Made by a program: the position numbers and the translations under genes. Below, piece after piece: positions 6,814-13,797 of a DNA stretch of 34,008 bases; position 1 is the first letter of the stretch; each line of letters begins with the position of its first letter. The notes under the pieces were generated by a model that did not search any database, was not told the origin of the DNA, and saw only the letters and a list, made by a program, of their open reading frames with translations. Origin of the DNA: a virus; IMG/VR virus record IMGVR_UViG_3300048925_000678, positions 1-34,008 of that record. One strand, given 5' to 3'.

Positions 6814-7494
6814 GTGCAAAAATTTTCTCACCCCTCACAAAGCGGAGGAATACAAGAGACATATTGCATTGACATTATGAAACTTCCTCTTGCGCTAGCC
6901 AAAATTAATATTACACCTAAAATTCAAAGTGAACTGCCAGAACTTGCGGAAAGATTAGAGCTTTATCAAGACAGATGTGCAGATGCTTTAGCAAAAGAGT
7001 TTAACGTCTATGGAGCGGCAGAGAAAGACCAAAAATCAAGAAAGATTCCTTTATCCTCAGTAAACAATTCTGTAAAGTTTATGGCTAAGTTATATCAAGA
7101 CGCAGGCGTTGAACCGTCATTTATAGCATTAGCAGCAAGCAAGGTATATAAAGAGGCGGCAGGAATAAGCTTTGACGCTCCTATTACTACACCGGAAGAG
7201 CATCTTTATGACAAGACTACTATGGCTGAATTAATGGGAGTATATTCTCTTACTGGGAATCCACATCCGAAGTACATAAGCGCTGTTATGTCTCACCTAA
7301 ACATTGCACCAGATGAAATTGTCAATGCACCATACACAAATCATGGTCATAGCGGGGTAGCTGAACAGTATAAACAGAGTGTATATGACAAGGTCCAGGC
7401 ATGGATAATAGAAAATGATTACCCTGGAACTGTTTGTTCTAATGAAACTGGTAAGAATATCAAAGCGAAATTTACATTACCAGTAGTTAAGTGA
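6814..7494 (+). pseudogene. 5'-truncated antirepressor (P22_AR_N-like remnant plus shared C-terminal domain)
   Basis: The reading frame begins within what looks like the second half of a P22_AR_N-type antirepressor domain (about residues 14-66, with ETYCIDIMKLPLALAKINITPK). It ends with the same C-terminal domain as the gene at 4991 (about 76-222). The normal N-terminal half is missing. The only nearby start is a GTG at 6814, three bases after the upstream TAA, without a properly spaced ribosome binding site unless translation restarts from the upstream gene. An inverted repeat (GGGGTG...CACCCC, 6811-6834) lies at the junction. It may be a recombination relic, or a still-translated repressor-binding domain produced by coupling. 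The rest of the frame is intact, so decay is recent or selection persists. Confidence 0.6.
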
Positions 7495-7516
7495 TAGTTT
7501 TGACAGCGGAAAAATC

Positions 7517-7540
7517 CGTTTTCTAAAATTTTAGAAAACG
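7517..7540. promoter_or_regulatory. Perfect 24-base palindrome in an early leader region
   Basis: The left half CGTTTTCTAAAA is followed at once by its exact reverse complement. Each arm contains GTTTTCTAAA, which is also present in operator O1 (4652-4661), so this could be a further repressor/Cro or antirepressor site. It lies in a 150-base gap that also has CGGA-AAAA-TCCG (7507-7518) and a 6-bp hairpin at 7596-7611 (AGCCGA/TCGGCT). No T-run follows, so it is not a standard terminator. Confidence 0.5.
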
Positions 7541-7644
7541 TCAAACCTATTTGGGAACAGACCGTAAAATTTACCGTTCGCCAAAAATTAATGAAAGCCG
7601 ACAAATCGGCTATCAGATTTAAAACAAACAGGAGGATTCTATAA

Positions 7645-7869
7645 ATGGAATTTAGAAAAACAATCGGAGATTCATGGAAAGTATTACAAGGTTTTACAAT
7701 GCAACACAAAGAAAATCAGTCCGGGTACTCAGTATTAACTTTCACAAAGCAGGTAGATAATGTAATTTTGGGAATTAAGGTAAAAGCAAATGACGATGGT
7801 ACTACAGAAATCAGCAATGAGTACATTGAGGAGATTGTTCCGGAGGAAGAATATTATGGGACTGTTTAA
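7645..7869 (+). CDS. Small hypothetical early protein (74 aa)
   Basis: I do not recognise a family. The protein is acidic at its C-terminus (EEIVPEEEYYGTV), and its central part (about 25-60) alternates like a small beta-sheet fold. No membrane segment or signal is seen. The ribosome binding site AGGAGG lies 8 bases before the ATG. A 150-base untranslated region rich in inverted repeats precedes it. It overlaps the next gene by 14 bases, which suggests translational coupling. Confidence 0.65.
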   Translation: MEFRKTIGDSWKVLQGFTMQHKENQSGYSVLTFTKQVDNVILGIKVKANDDGTTEISNEYIEEIVPEEEYYGTV

Positions 7870-8260
7870 TTATTTAGTTCTTCCCAAAGATGGGCCAATA
7901 AACGATACATGGTTTGTTGAAAACAAAAACAAGATTCTGGCTGACCTGAAAGATTATTACGAAGCCTGTATTGACTTATGTGGTGAAGATGATGATATTA
8001 ACACAATACCGGCAAAGGAACTCTATGAAAAGGCAAATATTGATATTATCTTATGTAAAGGTGAAATTGAATCTTTTTATACAGAATCAGAGTATTGGGA
8101 AAAGTTTATCGAAGAGGAATCAGCAAGGCTAGAAAAAGAGCATAGAGAGCATAACGAAATGTTCCTTGCCGGAATTAAGACAGGTATGGAATTTGTACAG
8201 GGTAAGGCTAAAAGGCATAAAACGGATAAGATTCCATGGCAATTTAAAGTTATCAAATAA
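7856..8260 (+). CDS. Hypothetical early phage protein (134 aa)
   Basis: No family is recognised. The protein is soluble, mostly helical and highly acidic in its middle part (CGEDDDINT, about 41-49), with a basic C-terminus (KAKRHKTDK). The start at 7856 is chosen because GGAGG lies 9 bases upstream and the gene then overlaps the previous one by 14 bases. A longer in-frame extension to 7790 lacks a ribosome binding site. Confidence 0.65.
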   Translation: MGLFNYLVLPKDGPINDTWFVENKNKILADLKDYYEACIDLCGEDDDINTIPAKELYEKANIDIILCKGEIESFYTESEYWEKFIEEESARLEKEHREHNEMFLAGIKTGMEFVQGKAKRHKTDKIPWQFKVIK

Positions 8261-8276
8261 GAGCGGGGGTGACAAT

Positions 8277-8525
8277 ATGTCAGACATTGTTAGAATGAGG
8301 ACGGCGCACCAAGCAGCAGAGTTTTTTAAGCAACAGGACCCGGAAACTTCCTTCACGGAGTATCATATCAACCGTCTTATTAACACGGGAGTAGTTAAGG
8401 TTTTTCGCTCGGGTCGGAAAAAGTTAATTAACTTGGACAAGCTGATTGAATATTTAAACAGAGAGGTCCAGGAGCCGCAAAAAAAAGATAATGCATATGG
8501 AAAAATAAGACGTGTAGGTGAATAA
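8277..8525 (+). CDS. Small HTH DNA-binding protein, excisionase-like
   Basis: The 82-residue protein resembles the HTH_17/MerR-like excisionase family: an N-terminal winged-helix region (MRTAHQAAEFFKQQDP, then SFTEYHINRLINTGVVKVFRSGRKKLINLDKLIEYL) and a basic tail. It could assist integrase in excision or act as an early regulator. The start at 8277 follows GGGGGTGAC. Upstream in-frame codons are read-through of the neighbour's region. It is followed by a long hairpin at 8532-8562. Confidence 0.65.
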   Translation: MSDIVRMRTAHQAAEFFKQQDPETSFTEYHINRLINTGVVKVFRSGRKKLINLDKLIEYLNREVQEPQKKDNAYGKIRRVGE

Positions 8526-8531
8526 AAAAGA

Positions 8532-8562
8532 GCCATTAAATAAGCGGCAACTTATTAATGGC
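8532..8562. terminator. Long hairpin after the HTH gene
   Basis: GCCATTAA(A)TAAG pairs with CTTATTAATGGC around a 6-base loop, with one bulged A, giving a 12-bp stem. On the plus strand no T-run follows. On the minus strand TCTTTTTT follows. It may attenuate rightward transcripts or terminate leftward ones. Confidence 0.45.
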
Positions 8563-8585
8563 AGTAACTCGTCAACACTCATATG

Positions 8586-8626
8586 ACCGGATGATACCTT
8601 TACTATAACATAGGTTTTCATCCGGT
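8586..8626 (+). promoter_or_regulatory. Stem-loop leader before an early gene
   Basis: ACCGGATGA (8586-8594) pairs perfectly with TCATCCGGT (8618-8626), and the inner ACCT (8596-8599) can pair with AGGT (8612-8615). It lies about 10 bases before the ribosome binding site of the next gene, so it could regulate translation or protect the message. No known riboswitch is recognised. Confidence 0.4.
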
Positions 8627-8647
8627 GCAAGAGAAAAGGAGAAAATC

Positions 8648-8971
8648 ATGAAATATCCCTTTAATGTAGAACTATGCACTGAGGAATTTGCAAGAACAGA
8701 AGGTGCAACTGATAAAGAAATAAGGTTCTTTAGAATATATATTGCTATACTTAATGACATTTATAACGAAGGTTTAAATAAGCCCGTTACTGGCTCTAAT
8801 GAAGATGTATTTAAGATTGAAACATGTCACGAAGATGCTTGTAAGGAGTGCTTTAAGGGAAATTATGAGGAATTTTTAAAACAAGCGAGAGATGCTTATA
8901 AACGGGGACAGGAAGATAGAGCTAAGAATACCACTGATCTTTTAAAACAGTCCGTTTCATCTGTAGGCTAA
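8648..8971 (+). CDS. Hypothetical early phage protein with Cys-His cluster (107 aa)
   Basis: I do not recognise a family. It is a soluble, acidic, largely helical protein. A CHEDACKEC segment at about 60-68 could bind a metal, but with only three cysteines and a histidine this is a guess. The ribosome binding site AAAGGAG is well placed before the ATG. The gene follows the hairpin leader at 8586-8626 and precedes another small gene by about 20 bases. Confidence 0.65.
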   Translation: MKYPFNVELCTEEFARTEGATDKEIRFFRIYIAILNDIYNEGLNKPVTGSNEDVFKIETCHEDACKECFKGNYEEFLKQARDAYKRGQEDRAKNTTDLLKQSVSSVG

Positions 8972-8992
8972 TTCAAAATGGAGGATTCAACA

Positions 8993-9223
8993 ATGCAAGA
9001 TAAAAACTTTATATGTTTTGTACAAAATAGTTGCAGTGATGCAGTAAGTCAAGATAAAGAATATATGAAACTACAGTCAGACTACTTGTTGGCTCAGAAC
9101 TGCGGTGATACGGGGTCCCAAGAGGAAATACAGTGCGAAATGGAAGCAAGGGCAGAGGAAATTTGCTTTATGGCTGGTTTTAGGGCGGCTATGCAAATAT
9201 ACATAAACGGATTATCACAATAA
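8993..9223 (+). CDS. Small hypothetical phage protein, DUF6809-like
   Basis: The 76-residue protein has the pattern of small phage proteins of the DUF6809 type, with a predicted helical hairpin. The C-terminal helix AEEICFMAGFRAAMQIYINGL is the most characteristic part. The function is unknown. The ATG at 8993 is chosen because GGAGG lies 8 bases upstream, whereas the in-frame ATG at 8978 overlaps that ribosome binding site. The stop codon lies inside TTATCACAATAA, which recurs about 50 bases downstream. Confidence 0.6.
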   Translation: MQDKNFICFVQNSCSDAVSQDKEYMKLQSDYLLAQNCGDTGSQEEIQCEMEARAEEICFMAGFRAAMQIYINGLSQ

Positions 9224-9335
9224 GCAAATACAATAGTTTCAGTAAGCGGAAAAGGGTTGTAGTTATCACAATAATTATTACAGTAACCACGGGGCAAAGT
9301 CATTCATAGTGACCTTGCTCCAATGGGAGGATTTT

Positions 9336-10166
9336 ATGTATTGTGTAATTCAAGAGATACAAACTAAAAAACCAAATAAAAACGGACATCCTAAAGAATT
9401 AATATCTAAATTTATGGAAATGTCCATGAACGGGCATGACATGAGTCACTATTATCATTTTTATGGAGAAGAGCGTTTTGAACGGCCTATTAAAAAGGCA
9501 TATAAAATCAGTATTCACCAGAGCTATAGGGAGAATGGAGAAGTTAAAAAGAATCAGTATCCTCTCTGTACGGCAAGATATTATGATATCGCGGACGGAT
9601 GGTTTAATACGTATGATTATTGCAGTAAAAAAATTATTGCTCTATCAACATTACTAAATGTAAGCGAAGAAGAAATTTATAATTTGATAGACACAAAGCT
9701 TGACCCATTAATTGAATCTATACAAGACGAATTTAGCCAGACGGAAGAATATAAGGTACAAGTAGAACATAAACGAATTACCACGCTGTATGCTGCCAAT
9801 AAGGTTAATTTTAATGAAAAGTATCAATGCGATAAGTACGACCACATATACGATGTATTCGGCAATCTCATGAATAAAGATAAACTGGACGAGGTGAAAG
9901 CAGAATATAAGGCCCGGCAAGAATATGAGAAAAGTAGCCGTAGTTATCACGAAGAATTTTACGGTAACTACAACAAATATTTTTCTGGTGCTGGCAGTGG
10001 TTACTCAGATATATTTCATAGTAATCACAATTCAGAAGATAAAGAAGCGCTTAAGCAATTTTACCGGGTACTGTCTAAGAAATTTCATCCAGATTCAAAC
10101 CCGGATAAAGATACATCTAACGAAATGAAACTATTAAACCAGATTAAAGATCAGTGGGGAATATAG
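9336..10166 (+). CDS. Phage protein with C-terminal J-domain
   Basis: The 276-residue protein ends in a DnaJ-type J-domain (about 235-276): YRVLSKKFHPDSNPDKD shows the essential HPD tripeptide and the flanking helices. J-domains stimulate DnaK-type chaperones. The N-terminal 230 residues are not recognised. They contain several His, Tyr and Cys residues, and the stretch around 195-225 is Gly/Ser/Tyr-rich. No DnaK gene is in the window, so it may recruit host DnaK, for example during replication complex remodelling. The start at 9336 follows GGGAGG. A longer in-frame start at 9309 would overlap this ribosome binding site. Confidence 0.75.
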   Translation: MYCVIQEIQTKKPNKNGHPKELISKFMEMSMNGHDMSHYYHFYGEERFERPIKKAYKISIHQSYRENGEVKKNQYPLCTARYYDIADGWFNTYDYCSKKIIALSTLLNVSEEEIYNLIDTKLDPLIESIQDEFSQTEEYKVQVEHKRITTLYAANKVNFNEKYQCDKYDHIYDVFGNLMNKDKLDEVKAEYKARQEYEKSSRSYHEEFYGNYNKYFSGAGSGYSDIFHSNHNSEDKEALKQFYRVLSKKFHPDSNPDKDTSNEMKLLNQIKDQWGI

Positions 10167-10195
10167 ATTATTTCCCTGTGAAAGGATGCGTTTGA

Positions 10196-10765
10196 ATGGC
10201 AGATATAACAATAGAACAGGCAATAGCCTTAAGGGACACAATATCCTCTCCAACGTTTATTATCAATAACTTGCTGCATAACGAGGGTATGGAAACGTAT
10301 GTTGACATGGCGTGCAGCAGGATGCTTGAGCTGGTAGACGAACACCCGGAATACCAGGAGGATATTTACCTTGATATCATGGAATTTAATGTGCGGGTAA
10401 CAGTGGTTGGATTTTGGTTGATAAAAAATATCTTATTGAGCTATATTTCAGAGGAAAAGTGGCAGGAATATATGAAGTACATAAAATTGAAAAATGAACA
10501 GATACAGACATGGAACGACATGATAAAGCTTTTAAGGGGGTTTAACCGGAAACAGTTAATTAATATATTCAAAGAAGCTGATGACAAGTTTTCGAATGAG
10601 GATAAGGAGCGAATGCAATCTTATGTTAAAGCCGAATTAAAAGCCAGAAGTATCAAAAATAAGGTGAGTCAGCGAATAATGTATTTTATTAAATATTCAA
10701 GGTTAAATATGCGGGCATTTAAGATTAAGTCATTGCTTAATGCCCGTAGGCAGCAGATCAATTAA
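10196..10765 (+). CDS. Hypothetical early phage protein (189 aa)
   Basis: No family is recognised. The protein looks helical: an acidic N-terminal half, a more hydrophobic middle (about 68-85, VTVVGFWLIKNILLSYIS) that may be buried rather than membrane-spanning, and a strongly basic C-terminus (KIKSLLNARRQQIN) that could bind nucleic acid. The ribosome binding site AAAGGATG precedes the ATG. It lies between the J-domain gene and a GIY-YIG nuclease gene in the rightward early operon. Confidence 0.65.
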   Translation: MADITIEQAIALRDTISSPTFIINNLLHNEGMETYVDMACSRMLELVDEHPEYQEDIYLDIMEFNVRVTVVGFWLIKNILLSYISEEKWQEYMKYIKLKNEQIQTWNDMIKLLRGFNRKQLINIFKEADDKFSNEDKERMQSYVKAELKARSIKNKVSQRIMYFIKYSRLNMRAFKIKSLLNARRQQIN

Positions 10766-10783
10766 TGAAAAGCAGGTGAGTTA

Positions 10784-11311
10784 ATGTGTGAAGCAACCAA
10801 AAAGATGATTGCTTATGCTACTGGAATTTCTGAGGTGCTTGGGATACAGTTACCGGATTCCAAAGATTATGCGATTATTTCATACTTCATAAGCCATCAT
10901 CAGCCAGATTTTAGAAAAGAAATTGGAAAAGCTTCTGAAATAAACAAAAAAGAAAAAATAAAGAAGCAAGTTGGAGTCATTAGTAAGGAATTTATAAATG
11001 TAGTAGAAAGCCTTGAAAAGTATACAGGTATATATTTCTTTTGGAATAATGAACAGTTGGTTTACATAGGAAAGTCAATAGATGCCAGAAGAAGAATCTT
11101 AGAATCTTTAGAGGAACGTCTACAGCAGGTACAAATCACACATTGTTCATTTGTTCCAATAGACCCAAACAGTGTCCATATTGAGGAAATGGTATGTATA
11201 TCTCATTATAAACCGCTATTGAATTTTGATGGCAAAACAAAGAAGCCGTCTGATATTTATAAGCCTACGATAGATATCAGAAAACTCTACAAAATTAAGA
11301 TTAGTGAATAA
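10784..11311 (+). CDS. GIY-YIG nuclease-domain protein
   Basis: The C-terminal two-thirds carry a GIY-YIG endonuclease fold: GIY at 82-84, YIG at 94-96, the catalytic Arg region SIDARRR at about 98-104, Glu134/135 in HIEEM and Asn147 in KPLLN. The N-terminal 75 residues are unrecognised and probably helical. Such nucleases can nick or cut DNA in recombination, homing or host takeover. No intron or inteins are visible near it. The start follows AGGTGAG. It ends directly before the replication module, so it is transcribed with it. Confidence 0.8.
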   Translation: MCEATKKMIAYATGISEVLGIQLPDSKDYAIISYFISHHQPDFRKEIGKASEINKKEKIKKQVGVISKEFINVVESLEKYTGIYFFWNNEQLVYIGKSIDARRRILESLEERLQQVQITHCSFVPIDPNSVHIEEMVCISHYKPLLNFDGKTKKPSDIYKPTIDIRKLYKIKISE

Positions 11312-11323
11312 GGGGTGATAATC

Positions 11324-12124
11324 ATCAAAAGTTTTTATATTAATGGTCATATTCTCATACATAGAAAATTGCTTTCATGGGAATGGTATGATGATATTTC
11401 TACCTGCAGATTATTCATTCATTTGTTAATAACTGTTAATTGGTATGATGAAAAATGGAAAGGTGTTTTGATAAAAAGAGGACAAAGAATAGCCTCATAT
11501 AAAACTCTTTCCGAAGAAACTAAGTTGTCAGTAAGACAGGTGAGAACAGCCATTGAACACTTAAAATCGACAAATGAAATAGCAATGAACATGACAGGGT
11601 CACAAAGCAAGAAATGTTCAGTAATTACAGTGCTTAACTATGATTTGTATCAAGTGAATGACAAAGTAAAAGACACGGTAACCGACAATCAAGCGACAAA
11701 CCAGCGACAAGGTAACGACAAGGTAACGACACAGAATAAAGAAGATAATAAGATAATAATAAAAGAAAATAATAAATATAAAGAGGCTCCAAGAGCCTCC
11801 GTTCTAAAAAACTATTATCCTCTTGATGAAAAGTTAAATGTTGCCTTTTGGGATTTTATTGACTTCCGTAAAAAGATAAAATCACCCATGACAGACCATG
11901 CCATTGACTTATTGATTAAAAAACTGGATAGGATGACCTCTGATAATGACGAGAAAATAGAAATATTGAATCAATCCATCATGAATAGCTGGAAAGGCGT
12001 TTTCCCTCTTAAACAGGATAACGGAAGTAGTAGGCAAAGACAGACACAGGATGATTTTGTTAAAAATATGGAAGGGTGGTTAGATGAATCAAAAGGAATT
12101 TGCAATCATAGCGGGGATTATTAA
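11324..12124 (+). CDS. DnaD-like replisome organiser / replication initiator
   Basis: The protein (about 266 residues) has the N-terminal winged-helix region typical of Firmicutes phage replisome organisers (HILIHRKLLSWEWY then LSEETKLSVRQVRTAIEHL, about 8-85). A variable polar linker rich in Asn/Gln/Lys and a helical C-terminal DnaD-type region (about 170-245, with NQSIMNSWKGVFPL) follow. It should bind the phage origin and recruit the helicase loader. There is no ATG. Available codons are a GTG at 11315 that is part of the ribosome binding site AAGGGGTGAT, or an ATC at 11324 placed exactly 4 bases after GGTGAT, as in several other genes here. I chose the latter tentatively. It overlaps the next gene by 41 bases. 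Confidence 0.75.
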   Translation: MKSFYINGHILIHRKLLSWEWYDDISTCRLFIHLLITVNWYDEKWKGVLIKRGQRIASYKTLSEETKLSVRQVRTAIEHLKSTNEIAMNMTGSQSKKCSVITVLNYDLYQVNDKVKDTVTDNQATNQRQGNDKVTTQNKEDNKIIIKENNKYKEAPRASVLKNYYPLDEKLNVAFWDFIDFRKKIKSPMTDHAIDLLIKKLDRMTSDNDEKIEILNQSIMNSWKGVFPLKQDNGSSRQRQTQDDFVKNMEGWLDESKGICNHSGDY

Positions 12125-12338
12125 GACGGCTTATCCTAATCATAATATTTTACCCACAAGAGAATCAATTGCTACATGGTATGAGCTACTTAATGATTTG
12201 AATTATGAGCCTTGTCGCATATCGGTTATTGAATATATAAAGTCTAATAAATACCCACCTACGATAGCAGATATCAGGGATGTATGTACTAAGGGTAATG
12301 GATTAACTATGACAACCGATGGGACATTTAAATTTTAG
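12084..12338 (+). CDS. Replicative helicase loader/inhibitor, G39P-like
   Basis: The 84-residue protein matches the pattern of the SPP1 G39P-type loader: an N-terminal helical domain with IIKTAYPNHN, WYELLNDLNYEPC and KYPPTIADIRDV. It would deliver the DnaB-like helicase to the initiator-bound origin. It overlaps the end of the replisome organiser gene by 41 bases and is followed by the helicase operon, the expected order initiator-loader-helicase. It starts at an ATG behind GAAGGGTGG. It is shorter than some family members but complete over the core. Confidence 0.75.
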   Translation: MNQKEFAIIAGIIKTAYPNHNILPTRESIATWYELLNDLNYEPCRISVIEYIKSNKYPPTIADIRDVCTKGNGLTMTTDGTFKF

Positions 12339-12355
12339 TAAAGGGGATGTTTGCT

Positions 12356-12739
12356 ATTCCTGATAAAGAATCCTTTTTAAAAGAGATAGGTGGAAGTACT
12401 GAATACAACGAACAATTTTATAAAAAGGTGTATGGGTACAGTATATGCGACAAGTCACTTCTGCCTGCGGTGGCATCTAAGTTAATCGGAATGGGCCGTA
12501 AGGATGTCATTGAAGCTTATAACGAATGGTTTTTAAAGTGGCAGGCGGAAAATAACAGGATAATGAAAAACGTTGCGTTCCTGTACCATAAAGAACAACA
12601 GAGATTATACAGAGATTTATTTAAAGAGGAGCCTGAAAGGAAGGTGAATGCAAAATGTACGAAGGAGGAACTTTTACTCCAGAAGAAGAAGCTGCTTTTG
12701 CAAAAGAAAAAGCTCTTGATGCAGAAATCTATGAGATAG
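12356..12739 (+). CDS. Hypothetical replication-module protein
   Basis: No family is recognised. The protein (about 127 residues) has a helical middle part, and its C-terminus is a lysine/leucine repeat (LLLQKKKLLLQKKKLLMQK) created where its frame overlaps the start of the helicase gene by 85 bases. The start is uncertain: an ATG at 12347 abuts the AAAGGGG ribosome binding site, while an ATT at 12356 is correctly spaced (9 bases). It may be an accessory replication factor, judged only from its position between loader and helicase. Confidence 0.5.
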   Translation: MPDKESFLKEIGGSTEYNEQFYKKVYGYSICDKSLLPAVASKLIGMGRKDVIEAYNEWFLKWQAENNRIMKNVAFLYHKEQQRLYRDLFKEEPERKVNAKCTKEELLLQKKKLLLQKKKLLMQKSMR

Positions 12740-13797
12740 ACAGAGAGTTACAGAAAACAGGGAATTCACCTTTCACCAGAGGCGGTACAGCAAATAAGGT
12801 AGACTTAAGCAGCATTGTGGGAGTGACCAGTACAGAAGTTGCAAAAGAGGAAATATTCCTTACCCCAATGAATATCAAAATACATGAACGCAATATGAAT
12901 TTTGTTATCCCCAGCGGAATTAATATGCTGGATAAGCGCATAATGGGATTTAATAAAGGCGAATTGTCAGTATGGTCCGGTTCCAATGGATGCGGAAAAA
13001 GCAGCTTGCTTTCACAGATAGCCATAGAAAGTATTGATACTGGGCGTAAGGTGGCATTATACAGTGGAGAGTTAAGGGCAGATAGGGTTATGAATTGGAT
13101 ACATCTCCAATGCGCGGGTAAGCAAAATGTAATTAGCACCCAGTATCAAAATTATTATACGGTACCGACAGCTATCAGGGATAAAATCAACCAATGGCTG
13201 GAAGGTAAGCTATATGTGTACAACAATTCATATAGCTCAAAGGTTGAGGTTCTTGTCGAGGCTGTCAAAAGGTGTATAGAGCAGCATAACATTGATGTGA
13301 TTATTATTGATAACCTTATGAGTTTAGACCTTACGTCGGTAACTGGGGAGAAGTACGAAAAGCAATCTAATCTTGTGATAGCACTTACAGCATTATGCAA
13401 ATCTAAAGATGTTGTGATTCATTTTATAACACATCCCAGAAAAACGATGATGTTCTTAAGGAAAAATGACATATCAGGGACAGCAGATATAACTAATGCC
13501 GCTGATAATGTATTTTTAGTACATAGGTGCAATACAGACTTTAGAAAAGGGATTAAGGAGCATTTGAGTATTAGAGATGATAACCCATTACTTGGATATG
13601 ATAATGTCATTGAAGTTTGTAAAAACCGAGACTTAGGTATCAGTGATGAATTCATAGGCATGTATTTCGAAAAAGAAACTAAGCGATTCATGAATTATTC
13701 AACGGAATTTAAGCATTATGGATGGGAAAAGAGTAAGGATGGATTCTTGCAGTTAAGTACTGGTGAAGAAAATCCATTCGGAAATGCAGGTGATTAG
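12655..13797 (+). CDS. DnaB-like replicative helicase
   Basis: RecA-fold ATPase of 380 residues that would unwind DNA at the phage fork. Walker A is GSNGCGKS (109-116), the catalytic-type Glu follows in LYSGEL (about 139), Walker B is VIIID (215-219), and a sensor-like histidine lies in FITHPR. The N-terminal 90 residues are short and lack a normal DnaB N-terminal helical domain or primase, so it resembles the helicase C-terminal domain or Twinkle-like proteins. The ribosome binding site AAGGTGAAT precedes the ATG. It overlaps the upstream gene by 85 bases in another frame and the next gene follows without a gap. Confidence 0.85.
   Translation: MYEGGTFTPEEEAAFAKEKALDAEIYEIDRELQKTGNSPFTRGGTANKVDLSSIVGVTSTEVAKEEIFLTPMNIKIHERNMNFVIPSGINMLDKRIMGFNKGELSVWSGSNGCGKSSLLSQIAIESIDTGRKVALYSGELRADRVMNWIHLQCAGKQNVISTQYQNYYTVPTAIRDKINQWLEGKLYVYNNSYSSKVEVLVEAVKRCIEQHNIDVIIIDNLMSLDLTSVTGEKYEKQSNLVIALTALCKSKDVVIHFITHPRKTMMFLRKNDISGTADITNAADNVFLVHRCNTDFRKGIKEHLSIRDDNPLLGYDNVIEVCKNRDLGISDEFIGMYFEKETKRFMNYSTEFKHYGWEKSKDGFLQLSTGEENPFGNAGD

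Noticed and set aside
6808-6816. Confident stop-codon readthrough joining the two antirepressor frames
   Set aside because: The frames are continuous, but there is no specific readthrough signal I can recognise. Recombination remnant or reinitiation is simpler, so I only flag it as a question.
12729-13691. Antisense ORFs opposite the helicase gene
   Set aside because: They lie entirely within a well-supported helicase gene and show no family features or start signals.
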